DNA of 64,000 bases from positions 90,879 to 154,878 of the forward strand of contig NZ_AZEC01000002.1 of the NCBI RefSeq assembly GCF_001435585.1, read 5' to 3'. This DNA comes from Schleiferilactobacillus perolens DSM 12744. GTDB taxonomy: Bacteria; Bacillota; Bacilli; Lactobacillales; Lactobacillaceae. Below the pieces are notes generated by a model, which was not told the origin of the DNA, made no database searches, and saw only the letters and a program-made list of their open reading frames with translations. This document shows, piece by piece, positions 19,861 to 28,040 of this stretch. Position 1 is the stretch's first letter, and every line of letters begins with the position of its first letter. Both the position numbers and the translations under genes were made by a program.

Positions 19861-19917
19861 ACCAATACGATAAGGGGTTACGAGCCACAGTGGCTTGTAA
19901 CCCCTTATCGAGTTGGT
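19861..19917. repeat. Long palindrome between rpsA and der
   Basis: The arms are about 26 bp. The perfect core CGATAAGGGGTTAC (19868-19881) pairs with 19897-19910, then a single mismatch and a further AGCCA/TGGCT, closed by a three-base loop, with ACCAA/TTGGT at the ends. No clean T-run follows on the minus strand. It resembles the 42-121 palindrome in having GATAAGGG near the base of the stem. It may terminate or attenuate rpsA transcripts, or belong to a repeat family. Confidence 0.7.
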
Positions 19918-19977
19918 CCTCAATTGTTGAGCATGGCGCCAAGTTCGAAGACATTGACGGCCATATTTAAACGCAAA

Positions 19978-21381
19978 TTACTTGTCGTCGTTCTTTTCGT
20001 CATCGGTATCGGGCTTGTTGGACTTGAATTGATCCAATGCACCGCCGATTAAATCACCCAAGGAGAAACCAGTATCTTCTTCTTGTTCACCGGGAGCGTT
20101 CACTGCCGAATTGTTGCTAGGGCGTGATTGCGCAGGCCGGTCATTACGACGGGCATTGCGCCGATCACTACCACCGCGATTAGCACTGGCATTGTGAATA
20201 TTATGTTCCGCACGGGCGTAACGTTCGTTACGTTCAGTGTGGTCTTCTTGGGGTTGTTCACCCTCGTCTTCACCAGTGGTATCTTCTTCCAAGGCCTTAA
20301 TAGATAATGCCAAACGATGTTGTTGCGGATCAACGCTCAAGACCTTGACCTTAACATCTTGGCCTTCCTTCAAGACTTCACCAGGGGTAGCAATGTGCCG
20401 ATGGGAAATTTGAGAGATGTGGACCAAACCTTCCACACCAGGGAATACTTCAACGAACGCACCAAATGTCGCCAATCGCTTCACAACACCATCCAAGACG
20501 GCACCAACCGGTGCTTTCTCTTCAATATCGTCCCAAGGCTGGGGTAATGTGGCTTTAATCGAAAGGGAAATCCGATCCCGTTCCGGATCCAAATTCAACA
20601 CCTTCACTTTGACTTCCTGGCCAACCTTCAATACATCGGAAGGTTTATCCACATGGTCATATGAAATTTCGGAAACATGGACCAAACCATCCGTACCGCC
20701 AAGATCGACAAAGGCACCAAAGTTGACTAACCGTGCAACTTTGCCTTCAACGACATCACCAGGCTGTAGTTTTTCGTACAACGCAGTCTTCTCAGCCTCT
20801 TTTTGCTTCTTAACGACAGCACGATGAGAGAGGATCAAGCGGTTTTCACTAGGCTCGATCTCCACGATAGCCAGTTCCAACTCTTGTCCCTTATATTGGG
20901 AAAGGTCCTCCACATAGCGATCTTCCACCATGGAAGCAGGGATAAAGCCGCGGACGCCATCAGCATCAACAACTAAACCACCCTTAACATTGTTCGTCAC
21001 TTTGGCTTGAATCGTGTGACCAGCTTTGTATTCTTCCTCGATTTGATCCCATACTTTGCGGGCTTCTAACCGACGCTTGGATAATAACCAACTACCGTTC
21101 TCTTTATCTTTGCCAATCGTTGAGAGGACGACGAGTTCAAGCTTATCACCAACTTTTGCTAATTCGTTGATGTCCGCATTACGGTCAGCAGTCAACTCCT
21201 TGAATGGTACGACACCCTCTACACCAGTGCCCTCAATACCCACAACAAGTTGCTTATCATCATCGATGGCCAACACCTCACCGGTAACGACATCGCCGAC
21301 TTTGACGTCGTGGACGCTCTTTAAGGCATTCTCCATCAATTTTCTGCCTTCAGCTTCGTTGTTCTTTTGTTCTTCGTCCAT
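19978..21381 (-). CDS. rpsA: Small ribosomal protein S1-like protein with four S1 domains
   Basis: RNA-binding protein of the bS1 family. The 467 residues carry four S1 domains at about 28-100, 118-185, 203-273 and 288-360 (typical VNFGAFVDLGGTDGLVHVS and ATFGAFVEVFPGVEGLVHIS), fewer than the six in E. coli. A long low-complexity tail (about 365-467) is rich in Asp, Glu, Asn and Arg. AAGGAGG lies before the ATG. It follows cmk by 90 bp, as in most bacteria. Whether it is a stable ribosome component is uncertain in Firmicutes. Confidence 0.95.
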   Translation of the reverse strand: MDEEQKNNEAEGRKLMENALKSVHDVKVGDVVTGEVLAIDDDKQLVVGIEGTGVEGVVPFKELTADRNADINELAKVGDKLELVVLSTIGKDKENGSWLLSKRRLEARKVWDQIEEEYKAGHTIQAKVTNNVKGGLVVDADGVRGFIPASMVEDRYVEDLSQYKGQELELAIVEIEPSENRLILSHRAVVKKQKEAEKTALYEKLQPGDVVEGKVARLVNFGAFVDLGGTDGLVHVSEISYDHVDKPSDVLKVGQEVKVKVLNLDPERDRISLSIKATLPQPWDDIEEKAPVGAVLDGVVKRLATFGAFVEVFPGVEGLVHISQISHRHIATPGEVLKEGQDVKVKVLSVDPQQHRLALSIKALEEDTTGEDEGEQPQEDHTERNERYARAEHNIHNASANRGGSDRRNARRNDRPAQSRPSNNSAVNAPGEQEEDTGFSLGDLIGGALDQFKSNKPDTDDEKNDDK

Positions 21382-21471
21382 GAAAAAATCCTCCTTAACG
21401 ACTTACAATCAAGTTCTATTCTACTTGAAAATGACCACGAATGCTACACTTACGTTTTATTTATGGCCCAT

Positions 21472-22131
21472 CTATTGCTTTTTTTGAATGATTGCTGTAA
21501 TTTTTGCCACCACTTGCGGAATTGTAAGACTCGTCGTATCCACTTTGATGGCGTCTGGCGCCTGCTTGAGCGGTGATTCAGTGCGATGTGAATCTTTAAA
21601 GTCGCGCGCTTCAATTTCTTGCGCTAATTTTTCTAAGGGCACGTGAATCCCTTTTTCAGCATTATCCTTGAATCGCCGTTTAGCACGTTCTGCCACACTG
21701 GCCACCATGAAAATCTTGACATCCGCATGGGGCAGCACCGTGGTGCCAATATCCCGACCATCCATCACAATGTTTTGGCCGGCAGCGATGTCCCGCTGCC
21801 TTTTCACCATTTCGGTACGCACGCCGGGCAATGCCGAAACTTGGGAGACATTATTGGTCACAGCTTCAGACCGAATGGCCATGGTGATGTCGTGGCCAAA
21901 CAATTCGACCCGCTGACCACCGGGTGCGGGAATGAATCGAATCGGTTCATCGTCCAAGGCGGTTAAAATCTTTTTTTCATCAGCTAATGGAATATCTTGC
22001 TGCAGCGCCCACCAGGTCACTGCCCGATACATTGCACCAGTATCTAAATAGATAAAGTGCAGATCGGCTGCCAGCTGTTTGGCAATCGTACTCTTGCCCG
22101 CCGAAGCGGGGCCATCAATGGCAATTTGCAC
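21472..22131 (-). CDS. cmk: (d)CMP kinase
   Basis: Phosphorylates CMP and dCMP. The 219 residues begin MQIAIDGPASAGKST, a P-loop at about 6-15, followed by YLDTGAMYRAVTWW, MDGRDIGTTVLP (nucleotide specificity) and the lid arginines in RAKRRF. The start is GTG, nine bases after AGGAG; no ATG lies before the P-loop. It is upstream of rpsA and follows the terminator of the LysM protein gene. Confidence 0.97.
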   Translation of the reverse strand: MQIAIDGPASAGKSTIAKQLAADLHFIYLDTGAMYRAVTWWALQQDIPLADEKKILTALDDEPIRFIPAPGGQRVELFGHDITMAIRSEAVTNNVSQVSALPGVRTEMVKRQRDIAAGQNIVMDGRDIGTTVLPHADVKIFMVASVAERAKRRFKDNAEKGIHVPLEKLAQEIEARDFKDSHRTESPLKQAPDAIKVDTTSLTIPQVVAKITAIIQKKQ

Positions 22132-22167
22132 GAACTAATTCTCCTATCTTGCATGTTGAAAACCCTC

Positions 22168-22198
22168 AAAAAAACTCCCCCGGATATCACCGGAGGAG
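22168..22198 (-). terminator. Intrinsic terminator after the LysM gene
   Basis: On the minus strand a GC-rich stem (CTCCTCCGG / CCGGGGGAG, 22175-22198) is followed by seven T (22168-22174). It ends the transcript of the LysM gene just before cmk. Confidence 0.85.
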
Positions 22199-22213
22199 CC
22201 GGCATACAAATGA

Positions 22214-22930
22214 CTATTTAACCTTTAATACCATACCGGGTATGATACCGTTTTGTGCCGTGGGATTCAATGCATATAATTCCTGTAACGTCATGCCGTG
22301 ATTCACTGCGATCCGATAGGGATTGTCCCCTGCTTTCACAGTATAAGAACCACCAGCGGCCACTTGCGTGCTGCTACTTTGCTGCTGCGCACTGCTCTGC
22401 TGTTGTTGCGGTGCTGACGAACTAGCAGCGGCTTGCTGTGAGTCGCTGGCAGCCGGAGCACTGCTGCTCTGAGCGGGTTCTTGAGATGAGGACTGGGACG
22501 TCGAAGAAGATGTTTCTTTCTTCTTTTCTTCAGACCGCGACTGAGCACGCTCTTCAGCCTTCTTTTTAGCCGCCCGAGAGCTAGCCGCCGCGGCTGCTTC
22601 AGAAGAAGAAGCGGCCGCTTTGCTGGCCTTCTCCGAAGATGCCATCGTAATCTTATTAGCGTTGACACTCTCATTGCTATTGTGCGATTTAATTGCCCAA
22701 TAGGCCATCGGCGAAACCATCAATAACCCCAAAATAACCGCTAGAATCACGGCAAAACTAGTCATATTTTTATCGCGGTGACGAGAAGCGACACGCGAAA
22801 GATTCCCGTCATCGTCCCGATCATCCATGAATTTCTTTTGCCAGGGTTGATCACCATCGCCATCTACCCGTTTGTCTGTCGTTGTGGATGACGTCTTATT
22901 CGGTTTGTCATCATCGAAATCATGTTTCAC
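22214..22930 (-). CDS. LysM-domain surface protein (YpbE-like)
   Basis: 238 residues: a highly charged cytoplasmic N-terminus, one transmembrane helix at about 57-78, a long Ser/Ala/Gln-rich low-complexity spacer (about 95-190) and a C-terminal LysM domain (YTVKAGDNPYRIA to the end) that would bind peptidoglycan. The layout matches the YpbE / EF1546-type surface proteins found between recQ and cmk in Bacilli. The function is unknown. It ends at a strong terminator. Confidence 0.88.
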   Translation of the reverse strand: MKHDFDDDKPNKTSSTTTDKRVDGDGDQPWQKKFMDDRDDDGNLSRVASRHRDKNMTSFAVILAVILGLLMVSPMAYWAIKSHNSNESVNANKITMASSEKASKAAASSSEAAAAASSRAAKKKAEERAQSRSEEKKKETSSSTSQSSSQEPAQSSSAPAASDSQQAAASSSAPQQQQSSAQQQSSSTQVAAGGSYTVKAGDNPYRIAVNHGMTLQELYALNPTAQNGIIPGMVLKVK

Positions 22931-23032
22931 GGATCGAACCCCCTTTACACTTTCTTACTGTTAATATCATACCATAGTGAATCCTAAAAAAACGATAAAA
23001 TTCCGGACAGTAAATGCCGCCGAATATCCTGT

Positions 23033-24502
23033 TTAAGACTGAGGGAGCGCAGGAAATAACTTTTTTAACCGCACCGCCACCGATAAGACAGAGGGAGTCA
23101 GCGCTGCGGACGACGGGGACAATGCCGGCCAAGGGAATTTAGATAATTGACCGAAAAGCTGCGGTGGCTGTGTGACTGCACAACAATGCGCATCGTGGCG
23201 TACAGTCATGGGGTGCGGATCAAAAGCATTGACGATCAACTGTCGGCGGCAGACGGTGGCTGGTGCGGTAAAAAATCGAGCCATTTGCTGAGCAGCGGCT
23301 TGCCGCGTCGCCTGAGTATTTTGCAATAGAGTTTGCACAGTCGCCGCCGAAGCAAAGTGCTGATAGCGGCGCAGTAACACAATTTCTGCGGATTCGTCAT
23401 GCTGAAACTGGCTGGGGTCGGCAAAAAAAGTCTGAATCAAGCCGGCACTCGGAAAGCCCCGCTCCGCATCCGCCAACATTTGGGGGATATCGCCCGGTCC
23501 CACCAGACTGATGGCCGCGGCAGGTAAGTTATCCCGACCAGCGCGCCCTATCGCCTGCAGATAACCAGCTAAACTGCTGGGTGGGGCAAAGTGAATGACC
23601 GCCCGCACATCGTTCTTATCAATTCCCATACCAAACGCTACAGTGGCACAGATTACCCGGATGCGCCCATGAAGAAACTGATTTTGCAAACTGCGCCGAC
23701 TGAGCGGATCAAGGTCGCCGTGGTAAAGACCCACCGCAATATCATCCGCTGCCAGGGCCGCGGCTACTTCCCGAGCGCGTTTTTTGCGATTAAAATACAC
23801 GATCACACTACCGGGAATAATTCGCAGCAGCCGGCGTAAAACCGTCAGCTTCTCCTGCTCATCATTGATCGGACAAATATCCAACCAAATATTGGGACGG
23901 TTCACAGAATGCACAATTGCCAAGGTGGTGGCCGGCGACAACCCTAACCGTTGCTTGATGTCGTCTTGTACCCGGGGCGCAGCCGTCGCGGTCAATGCGA
24001 GAATTCGGCGCGGCTGTAAACGCTGGATGATCGTTCCCAGCTGTAAAAAGGCCGGCCGAAAATCCGGTCCCCATTCAGAGATGCAATGGGCTTCGTCGAC
24101 CACGAAAAGACCAATGGGAAAGTGCGCGAAAGCGGTTAATACATCCGGGCGCGAGAGGGTCTCCGGCGCAACAAAAATGAATTGCCACCGGTCTAGATGG
24201 TTTAAAATAGCCAGCTGTTCCTGTCGCTCTAACATACTGTTCAAGGCCACCGCCCTTTTCACCCCCATTTCCTGCAAATGTTGCACTTGATCATTCATCA
24301 ATGCGAGTAATGGTGACACCACGATGGTGAGCTGTCCAGTCATCAATGTAGGCAATTGATAAGTCAGCGATTTTCCCTGACCCGTGGGTAAAACCGCCAA
24401 CACGTTTTTCCCTGATAATAGGCCGCTAATCACTGCTTCTTGTCCGGGGCGAAACGCGGAAAAACCAAAGTAACGCTGCAAGGCAGCCCTTAAATCATTC
24501 AT
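23033..24502 (-). CDS. recQ: RecQ-type ATP-dependent DNA helicase (short form)
   Basis: 3'-5' superfamily 2 helicase. The 489 residues show motif I LPTGQGKS near 38-45, motif II DEAHC, SEWGPDFRP, LTATA (motif III) and GRAGRDN (motif VI). The expected RQC zinc-binding and HRDC domains of long RecQ proteins are absent or reduced to the last 100 or so residues, as in the RecQ paralogue paired with YpbB in Firmicutes. The ATG overlaps the end of ypbB by eight bases. It probably acts in repair or recombination. Confidence 0.93.
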   Translation of the reverse strand: MNDLRAALQRYFGFSAFRPGQEAVISGLLSGKNVLAVLPTGQGKSLTYQLPTLMTGQLTIVVSPLLALMNDQVQHLQEMGVKRAVALNSMLERQEQLAILNHLDRWQFIFVAPETLSRPDVLTAFAHFPIGLFVVDEAHCISEWGPDFRPAFLQLGTIIQRLQPRRILALTATAAPRVQDDIKQRLGLSPATTLAIVHSVNRPNIWLDICPINDEQEKLTVLRRLLRIIPGSVIVYFNRKKRAREVAAALAADDIAVGLYHGDLDPLSRRSLQNQFLHGRIRVICATVAFGMGIDKNDVRAVIHFAPPSSLAGYLQAIGRAGRDNLPAAAISLVGPGDIPQMLADAERGFPSAGLIQTFFADPSQFQHDESAEIVLLRRYQHFASAATVQTLLQNTQATRQAAAQQMARFFTAPATVCRRQLIVNAFDPHPMTVRHDAHCCAVTQPPQLFGQLSKFPWPALSPSSAALTPSVLSVAVRLKKLFPALPQS

Positions 24503-25460
24503 CGATGATGTCCTCTTTCATTCGTCGTGCCGCGATAGCGCTCAACCGATCACGGAAAAAATCTTGGACATGGTCGCACCCGACCGGTGCCAGTCCCCAT
24601 TCCGGTGTTTCGGTTAATACTTGATCACCCAGCATGGCCGCTTCTAGAATATGTTCACGAATCGTACTTTCGGCTAGACGGCGCTTTGCCGCCACTTGAT
24701 GGATCGTTCGCCCAGGTAATAACTGCATCGTCGTTTGAGCACTCGCCGTGACAGCGGCGGTGGGTGGCGGAAACAATGGCCGCCAGTATTGATTCTGCGG
24801 TTGCTGGCACAGTGTATAAAGCTGGGCGATTCCGTCCACCCACATGAGCTGCACAATAAATGGGTCTAAATGGCACTGTTTAGCTAAGTCATCCCACGAA
24901 GCGACATCTAAATTGCGGCCCATGAACCGATTAACGACCACCAGGGCTTGTATTGGCGGTAACTGATCGAGCAAGTCGGCCAGCTCGGCTGTGACCGCCG
25001 CCAAGTGAGACTGGGCCACTTGCCGATACCACTGTTTCACCCGCTGTTGAATGAGTATATGCGGTGTGACTGGAGCAAAATGAGGATCATGCTGGCTCAG
25101 CTGGCTGAGCAACTGCACCGCCAACGTCAATAAGTCACCGCTCTCCCGATACGGGGGCATGACTAATCCCGCCACATGCCGCGGCCACCACATCGGGGAC
25201 TGGTCTATCTCAGTCGTGTCCGTCACAGTCAAATAACCGTCCGGGTCAGCAACCAACTGGTTTCGCCGAATCAATGATTGGATTTCTTTTTCGTAAGCTG
25301 CTCGTTCCAGATGGGGAAGCAACCCCCAATACGGTAATAAATCATTGATGAAGGCTGCATATAAATTGGAAAAAGTTCGTTTTCCGCGTAAAATATGATA
25401 CATCGTAATTGGACGAACATGCCGCTTTTGAAATAGCTGAACTAAAAACGTCGGCATCAT
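24495..25460 (-). CDS. YpbB family protein (helix-turn-helix near C-terminus)
   Basis: Protein of about 321 residues, co-encoded with recQ as in Bacillus (fer-ypbB-recQ). The C-terminal part has a helix-turn-helix-like segment, GRTIHQVAAKRRLAESTIREHILEAA, described by its position near residue 265. The rest is unclassified and helical. Two adjacent ATGs follow GAGGAG, at 25460 (four bases) and 25457 (seven bases); both are possible and an upstream start is not needed. It overlaps recQ by eight bases. It probably assists the helicase, but no activity is known. Confidence 0.82.
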   Translation of the reverse strand: MMPTFLVQLFQKRHVRPITMYHILRGKRTFSNLYAAFINDLLPYWGLLPHLERAAYEKEIQSLIRRNQLVADPDGYLTVTDTTEIDQSPMWWPRHVAGLVMPPYRESGDLLTLAVQLLSQLSQHDPHFAPVTPHILIQQRVKQWYRQVAQSHLAAVTAELADLLDQLPPIQALVVVNRFMGRNLDVASWDDLAKQCHLDPFIVQLMWVDGIAQLYTLCQQPQNQYWRPLFPPPTAAVTASAQTTMQLLPGRTIHQVAAKRRLAESTIREHILEAAMLGDQVLTETPEWGLAPVGCDHVQDFFRDRLSAIAARRMKEDIIDE

Positions 25461-25504
25461 GTCGCTCCTCGCAAATAATTGAATTTTAGAAAGAATGGTC
25501 ATTC

Positions 25505-25795
25505 ATGACGGACAAGCCGTCCAAAACTGACTGGTACACCAAGATCGACCGGCAACGCTGCATCGCCTGCGGACTATGTGCACTGCATGCCCCCGCACTT
25601 TATGATTACGATGAGGACGGAGTTGCTTTCGCTAAGGCAGATCATAACACGGGACAAACACCGATTTCCCCGGAGCAACTGGCCGCCTTCAAAACCGCCT
25701 ATAAAGACTGCCCAGTGCAAGCAATTCTCCGTAATCGACACCCATTTCCTCCTGATCCACCGAAAAACGCGCCATCAATTCATTATACAAATTGA
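25505..25795 (+). CDS. fer: Ferredoxin, single [4Fe-4S] cluster type
   Basis: 96-residue soluble electron carrier. Cluster ligands are visible as RCIACGLC (C-x2-C-x2-C at about 19-25) and the fourth cysteine in KDCPVQAI. The overall form is that of the Bacillus-type single-cluster ferredoxin. It is divergent from ypbB with a gap of about 45 bp, the conserved fer-ypbB-recQ neighbourhood. The ribosome site is weak (GAAAGAATGG). The redox partner is unknown. The C-terminus is proline-rich. Confidence 0.92.
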   Translation: MTDKPSKTDWYTKIDRQRCIACGLCALHAPALYDYDEDGVAFAKADHNTGQTPISPEQLAAFKTAYKDCPVQAILRNRHPFPPDPPKNAPSIHYTN

Positions 25796-25802
25796 AAATG
25801 CG

Positions 25803-25851
25803 AAAAGAAAATAGAGGACCCTGCGACGAATTGTCGCTTAGGTCCTCTATT
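25803..25851 (-). terminator. Intrinsic terminator after ribU
   Basis: An 11-bp perfect outer stem (AATAGAGGACC, 25810-25820, with 25841-25851) is stacked on a GCGAC/GTCGC inner stem with a small internal bulge. On the minus strand it is followed by a T-rich tract (25803-25810). It may also act on the ferredoxin transcript from the other side. Confidence 0.8.
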
Positions 25852-25863
25852 ATTAATACACTT

Positions 25864-26427
25864 TTAGTGCACCATTGTGCGGCGGCGAATCATCCATGGC
25901 ACAATCTTATAAAATGGCAGGAATACCACCGTTAACACGACTCCCTTGAGCAGGTTGAATGGCACTACCACCGTCAAGATATAAGTGGACATCGCTGTGC
26001 CCAGATTAAAGTTCATCACAGCTGCGTATAGCGGCACCAATACTGCCCAATTCAACAGCGCCATGATGATAGTTAAACTGGCGGTGGCTATCGCTGCAGC
26101 CAGTGTCCGCTCCCACCAGTTACCGGTGTGCCGAATGAACAGGAAGTATAGCGGAACCACGAAGGCTACTGAGGAAATAAAGGCCGCTGTGTCGCCAATT
26201 AATGCACCAACACTGGCTCCTGCCAAGATAAAGTGCACCACGACTTTCATCGCGGCGACGCCAATTCCGGCACCCACACCATAAATACTCATGGCCAGTA
26301 ACACGATCACATCACTGAGATCGAGCTTGAGAAAACCACCCACCGGGATCTCAATAAACATGATCGAGGCAGCTAATGCGCCAAATACGGCGATACCAAT
26401 CGCCTTTTCCAAACGGTTTGATTGCAT
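25864..26427 (-). CDS. ribU: Riboflavin ECF transporter substrate-binding protein RibU
   Basis: S-component of an energy-coupling-factor importer, the membrane protein that binds riboflavin. The product from the chosen start has 187 residues with about six hydrophobic helices (for example GIAVFGALAASIMFIEIPVGGF at the N-terminus, given by position). The EcfA/A'/T module is not in this window. I start at ATG 26427, eight bases after GGAGGG; an upstream GTG overlaps that site. Expression is placed under FMN control by the riboswitch directly upstream. Confidence 0.95.
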   Translation of the reverse strand: MQSNRLEKAIGIAVFGALAASIMFIEIPVGGFLKLDLSDVIVLLAMSIYGVGAGIGVAAMKVVVHFILAGASVGALIGDTAAFISSVAFVVPLYFLFIRHTGNWWERTLAAAIATASLTIIMALLNWAVLVPLYAAVMNFNLGTAMSTYILTVVVPFNLLKGVVLTVVFLPFYKIVPWMIRRRTMVH

Positions 26428-26460
26428 TGTTAACACCCTCCATAATGCGAGGCTGCTTCA

Positions 26461-26503
26461 GGAAAAGAAGAGGAGCCAAACAGAATATGCTTGTCTCCTC
26501 TTC
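26461..26503 (-). terminator. Terminator hairpin of the FMN riboswitch expression platform
   Basis: GAAGAGGAG (minus strand, 26495-26503) and its complement CTCCTCTTC (26467-26475) form a 9-bp stem followed by TTTTCC. It lies immediately after the riboswitch P1 strand and about 40 nt before the ribU start, the expected place for FMN-dependent premature termination. The T-run is short. Confidence 0.7.
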
Positions 26504-26510
26504 CTTGCAT

Positions 26511-26626
26511 ATCTTCTTCCATCTAGACTTTACTATCGGTCCCGGAATTGCACCGGGTCAGCCGCAGTATTCACTGCAGGTCGCGGACTTTACCGCCGGT
26601 CGGGAATTACACCCTGCCCTGAAGAC
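26511..26626 (-). ncRNA. FMN riboswitch (RFN element) controlling ribU
   Basis: The minus strand carries the conserved RFN blocks in order: AGGGTGTAATTCCCGACC, GGCGGTAAAGTCCGCGA, then GGTGCAATTCCGGGACC, TAGTAAAGTC and GATGGAAGAAGAT. The first and last six bases (GTCTTC and GAAGAT) can pair as P1. FMN binding should stop ribU transcription or translation when flavin is plentiful. Confidence 0.97.
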
Positions 26627-26651
26627 AAACCAAATATTTTATTTTAAAGAC

Positions 26652-26680
26652 AGTATAACCAATATACTTACTTTTGACAA
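26652..26680 (-). promoter_or_regulatory. Promoter of the ribU riboswitch transcript
   Basis: TTGTCA (26675-26680) and TATACT (26652-26657) lie 17 bases apart on the minus strand, about 25 bp before the riboswitch. It separates ribU from the rluB operon. Confidence 0.7.
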
Positions 26681-26686
26681 GCAAAT

Positions 26687-27415
26687 CTACTTCTGCTTTT
26701 CCAACAATGCGTATAACTGGTGCACTTCTTCGTGCCGCAGTGAACGATATTCACCCGCTGTCAAACTGGTAAGATCCAAAAAGGCAAACTTTTCACGCAT
26801 CAGTTTTTCTACGGGTAAACCAACCGCCTCAAACATCCGCTTGACCTGATGGTGCCAACCTTCATGGATCGTGATCTGGACGATTGTGTACTGCTTGGCC
26901 TGCTCTGTCCGGATGACCTTCACCTTGGCGGGGCGTGTCCGGCGTCCATCCAATACCACCCCATGCGTCAGTGTTCGTAAAGCATCGGGAGTCGGGACAC
27001 CCTTGACCCGGGCCACATAAGTCTTATCGATTTGGAACGATGGATGCATTAAACCATTAGCCAAATCGCCATCATTCGTTAACAACAGCAGACCTGATGT
27101 GTCATAATCCAGCCGGCCCACAGGATAGACCCGTTCTGGTACATCGCTTAAAATATCCACCACGGTTTTGCGCCCCTTGTCGTCGTGGGCAGTCGTCACG
27201 ACCCCCCGGGGCTTGTAAAGCAGATAATACACTTTTTTTTCCTGGGAAAGCGGCACGCCGTCCACTTCAATGGTATCGCTGGAATCAACCTTAACACCCA
27301 TTTCAGTGACTATTGCACCGTTGACTGTGACGTGACCCGCCGCAATTAATTTTTCTGCTCGCCGCCTGGATGCGACCCCGGCATTGGCAATGGCCTTCTG
27401 TAATCGTTCACTCAT
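26687..27415 (-). CDS. rluB: Pseudouridine synthase, RluB/RsuA family
   Basis: 242 residues. An N-terminal S4 RNA-binding domain (SERLQKAIANAGVASRRRAE, residues 2-21) is followed by the catalytic domain with the active-site aspartate in GRLDYDTSGLLLLTNDG. It isomerises a uridine in 23S rRNA (B. subtilis RluB modifies U2633; E. coli RluB U2605). I start at ATG 27415; AGGAG lies 13 bases upstream, rather far. It is the last gene of the scp cluster, 10 bp after scpB. Confidence 0.94.
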   Translation of the reverse strand: MSERLQKAIANAGVASRRRAEKLIAAGHVTVNGAIVTEMGVKVDSSDTIEVDGVPLSQEKKVYYLLYKPRGVVTTAHDDKGRKTVVDILSDVPERVYPVGRLDYDTSGLLLLTNDGDLANGLMHPSFQIDKTYVARVKGVPTPDALRTLTHGVVLDGRRTRPAKVKVIRTEQAKQYTIVQITIHEGWHHQVKRMFEAVGLPVEKLMREKFAFLDLTSLTAGEYRSLRHEEVHQLYALLEKQK

Positions 27416-27425
27416 ATGTGTTTTC

Positions 27426-28040
27426 TTACTCCTTTTCTGAGTCAGCTGATGCTGATTCATCCGTGTCGCCGAGTTCTGCGTTGAATGTCGCAAAGAGATC
27501 CGAGGACTCTCCTATATCAGCCCGGCTGCGAGTCAGCGGCGGCAAGTCACTGAGCGCCGTTAATCCAAAATAATCGAGAAACGCCGGTGTCGTCTGATAC
27601 AGAATCGGCCGTCCTGGTGCATCTTTACGCCCTGCTTCAGCAATCAAGTCATGGGCCAGTAATGTCTGCAGCGCACCCGCACTGTGAATTCCGCGAATCT
27701 CATCAATTTCAATCCGCGTGATGGGCTGTTGATACGCCACAATGCTCACCACTTCGACTGCTGCCTGGGAAAGATGGCGGCTGCCGGCGTCCACCAGGTA
27801 GTTGCGAATCATGTCCGCAAAAAGAGGTTTGGTCACCAATTTGTAGCGCTCACCAAAATGGGCTAGATATACGCCACGGTCTGACGCCGATTGTAATTTT
27901 TGTCCCCATTGGGTAATTTGTTCGCGCATCGCCGGAACAGCAATATTGAGTGTGCTTGCCAGGTCGGGTAATGTCATACCGTCTTCGCCGGCCGCATATA
28001 GAACTGCCTCCAAGGCCGCCTCATAGCCTTGTTCACTCAT
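27426..28040 (-). CDS. scpB: Segregation and condensation protein ScpB
   Basis: 204-residue subunit of the SMC-ScpAB condensin, with two winged-helix domains: EAALEAVLYAAGEDGMTL at the N-terminus and the second around VEVVSIVAYQQPITRIEIDEIRG. Its tail is acidic. The ATG at 28040 overlaps the scpA stop by four bases and has GAAGGGA upstream. The smc gene is not in the window. It compacts and helps segregate replicated origins together with ScpA. Confidence 0.97.
   Translation of the reverse strand: MSEQGYEAALEAVLYAAGEDGMTLPDLASTLNIAVPAMREQITQWGQKLQSASDRGVYLAHFGERYKLVTKPLFADMIRNYLVDAGSRHLSQAAVEVVSIVAYQQPITRIEIDEIRGIHSAGALQTLLAHDLIAEAGRKDAPGRPILYQTTPAFLDYFGLTALSDLPPLTRSRADIGESSDLFATFNAELGDTDESASADSEKE

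Noticed and set aside
22336-22674. 112-residue ORF in another frame of the LysM gene
   Set aside because: It is a shadow of the Ser/Ala repeat region, Arg-rich, and lacks a ribosome binding site.
22920-23132. Possible small gene between the LysM gene and recQ
   Set aside because: It overlaps the end of recQ and the beginning of the LysM gene and has no usable start signal.
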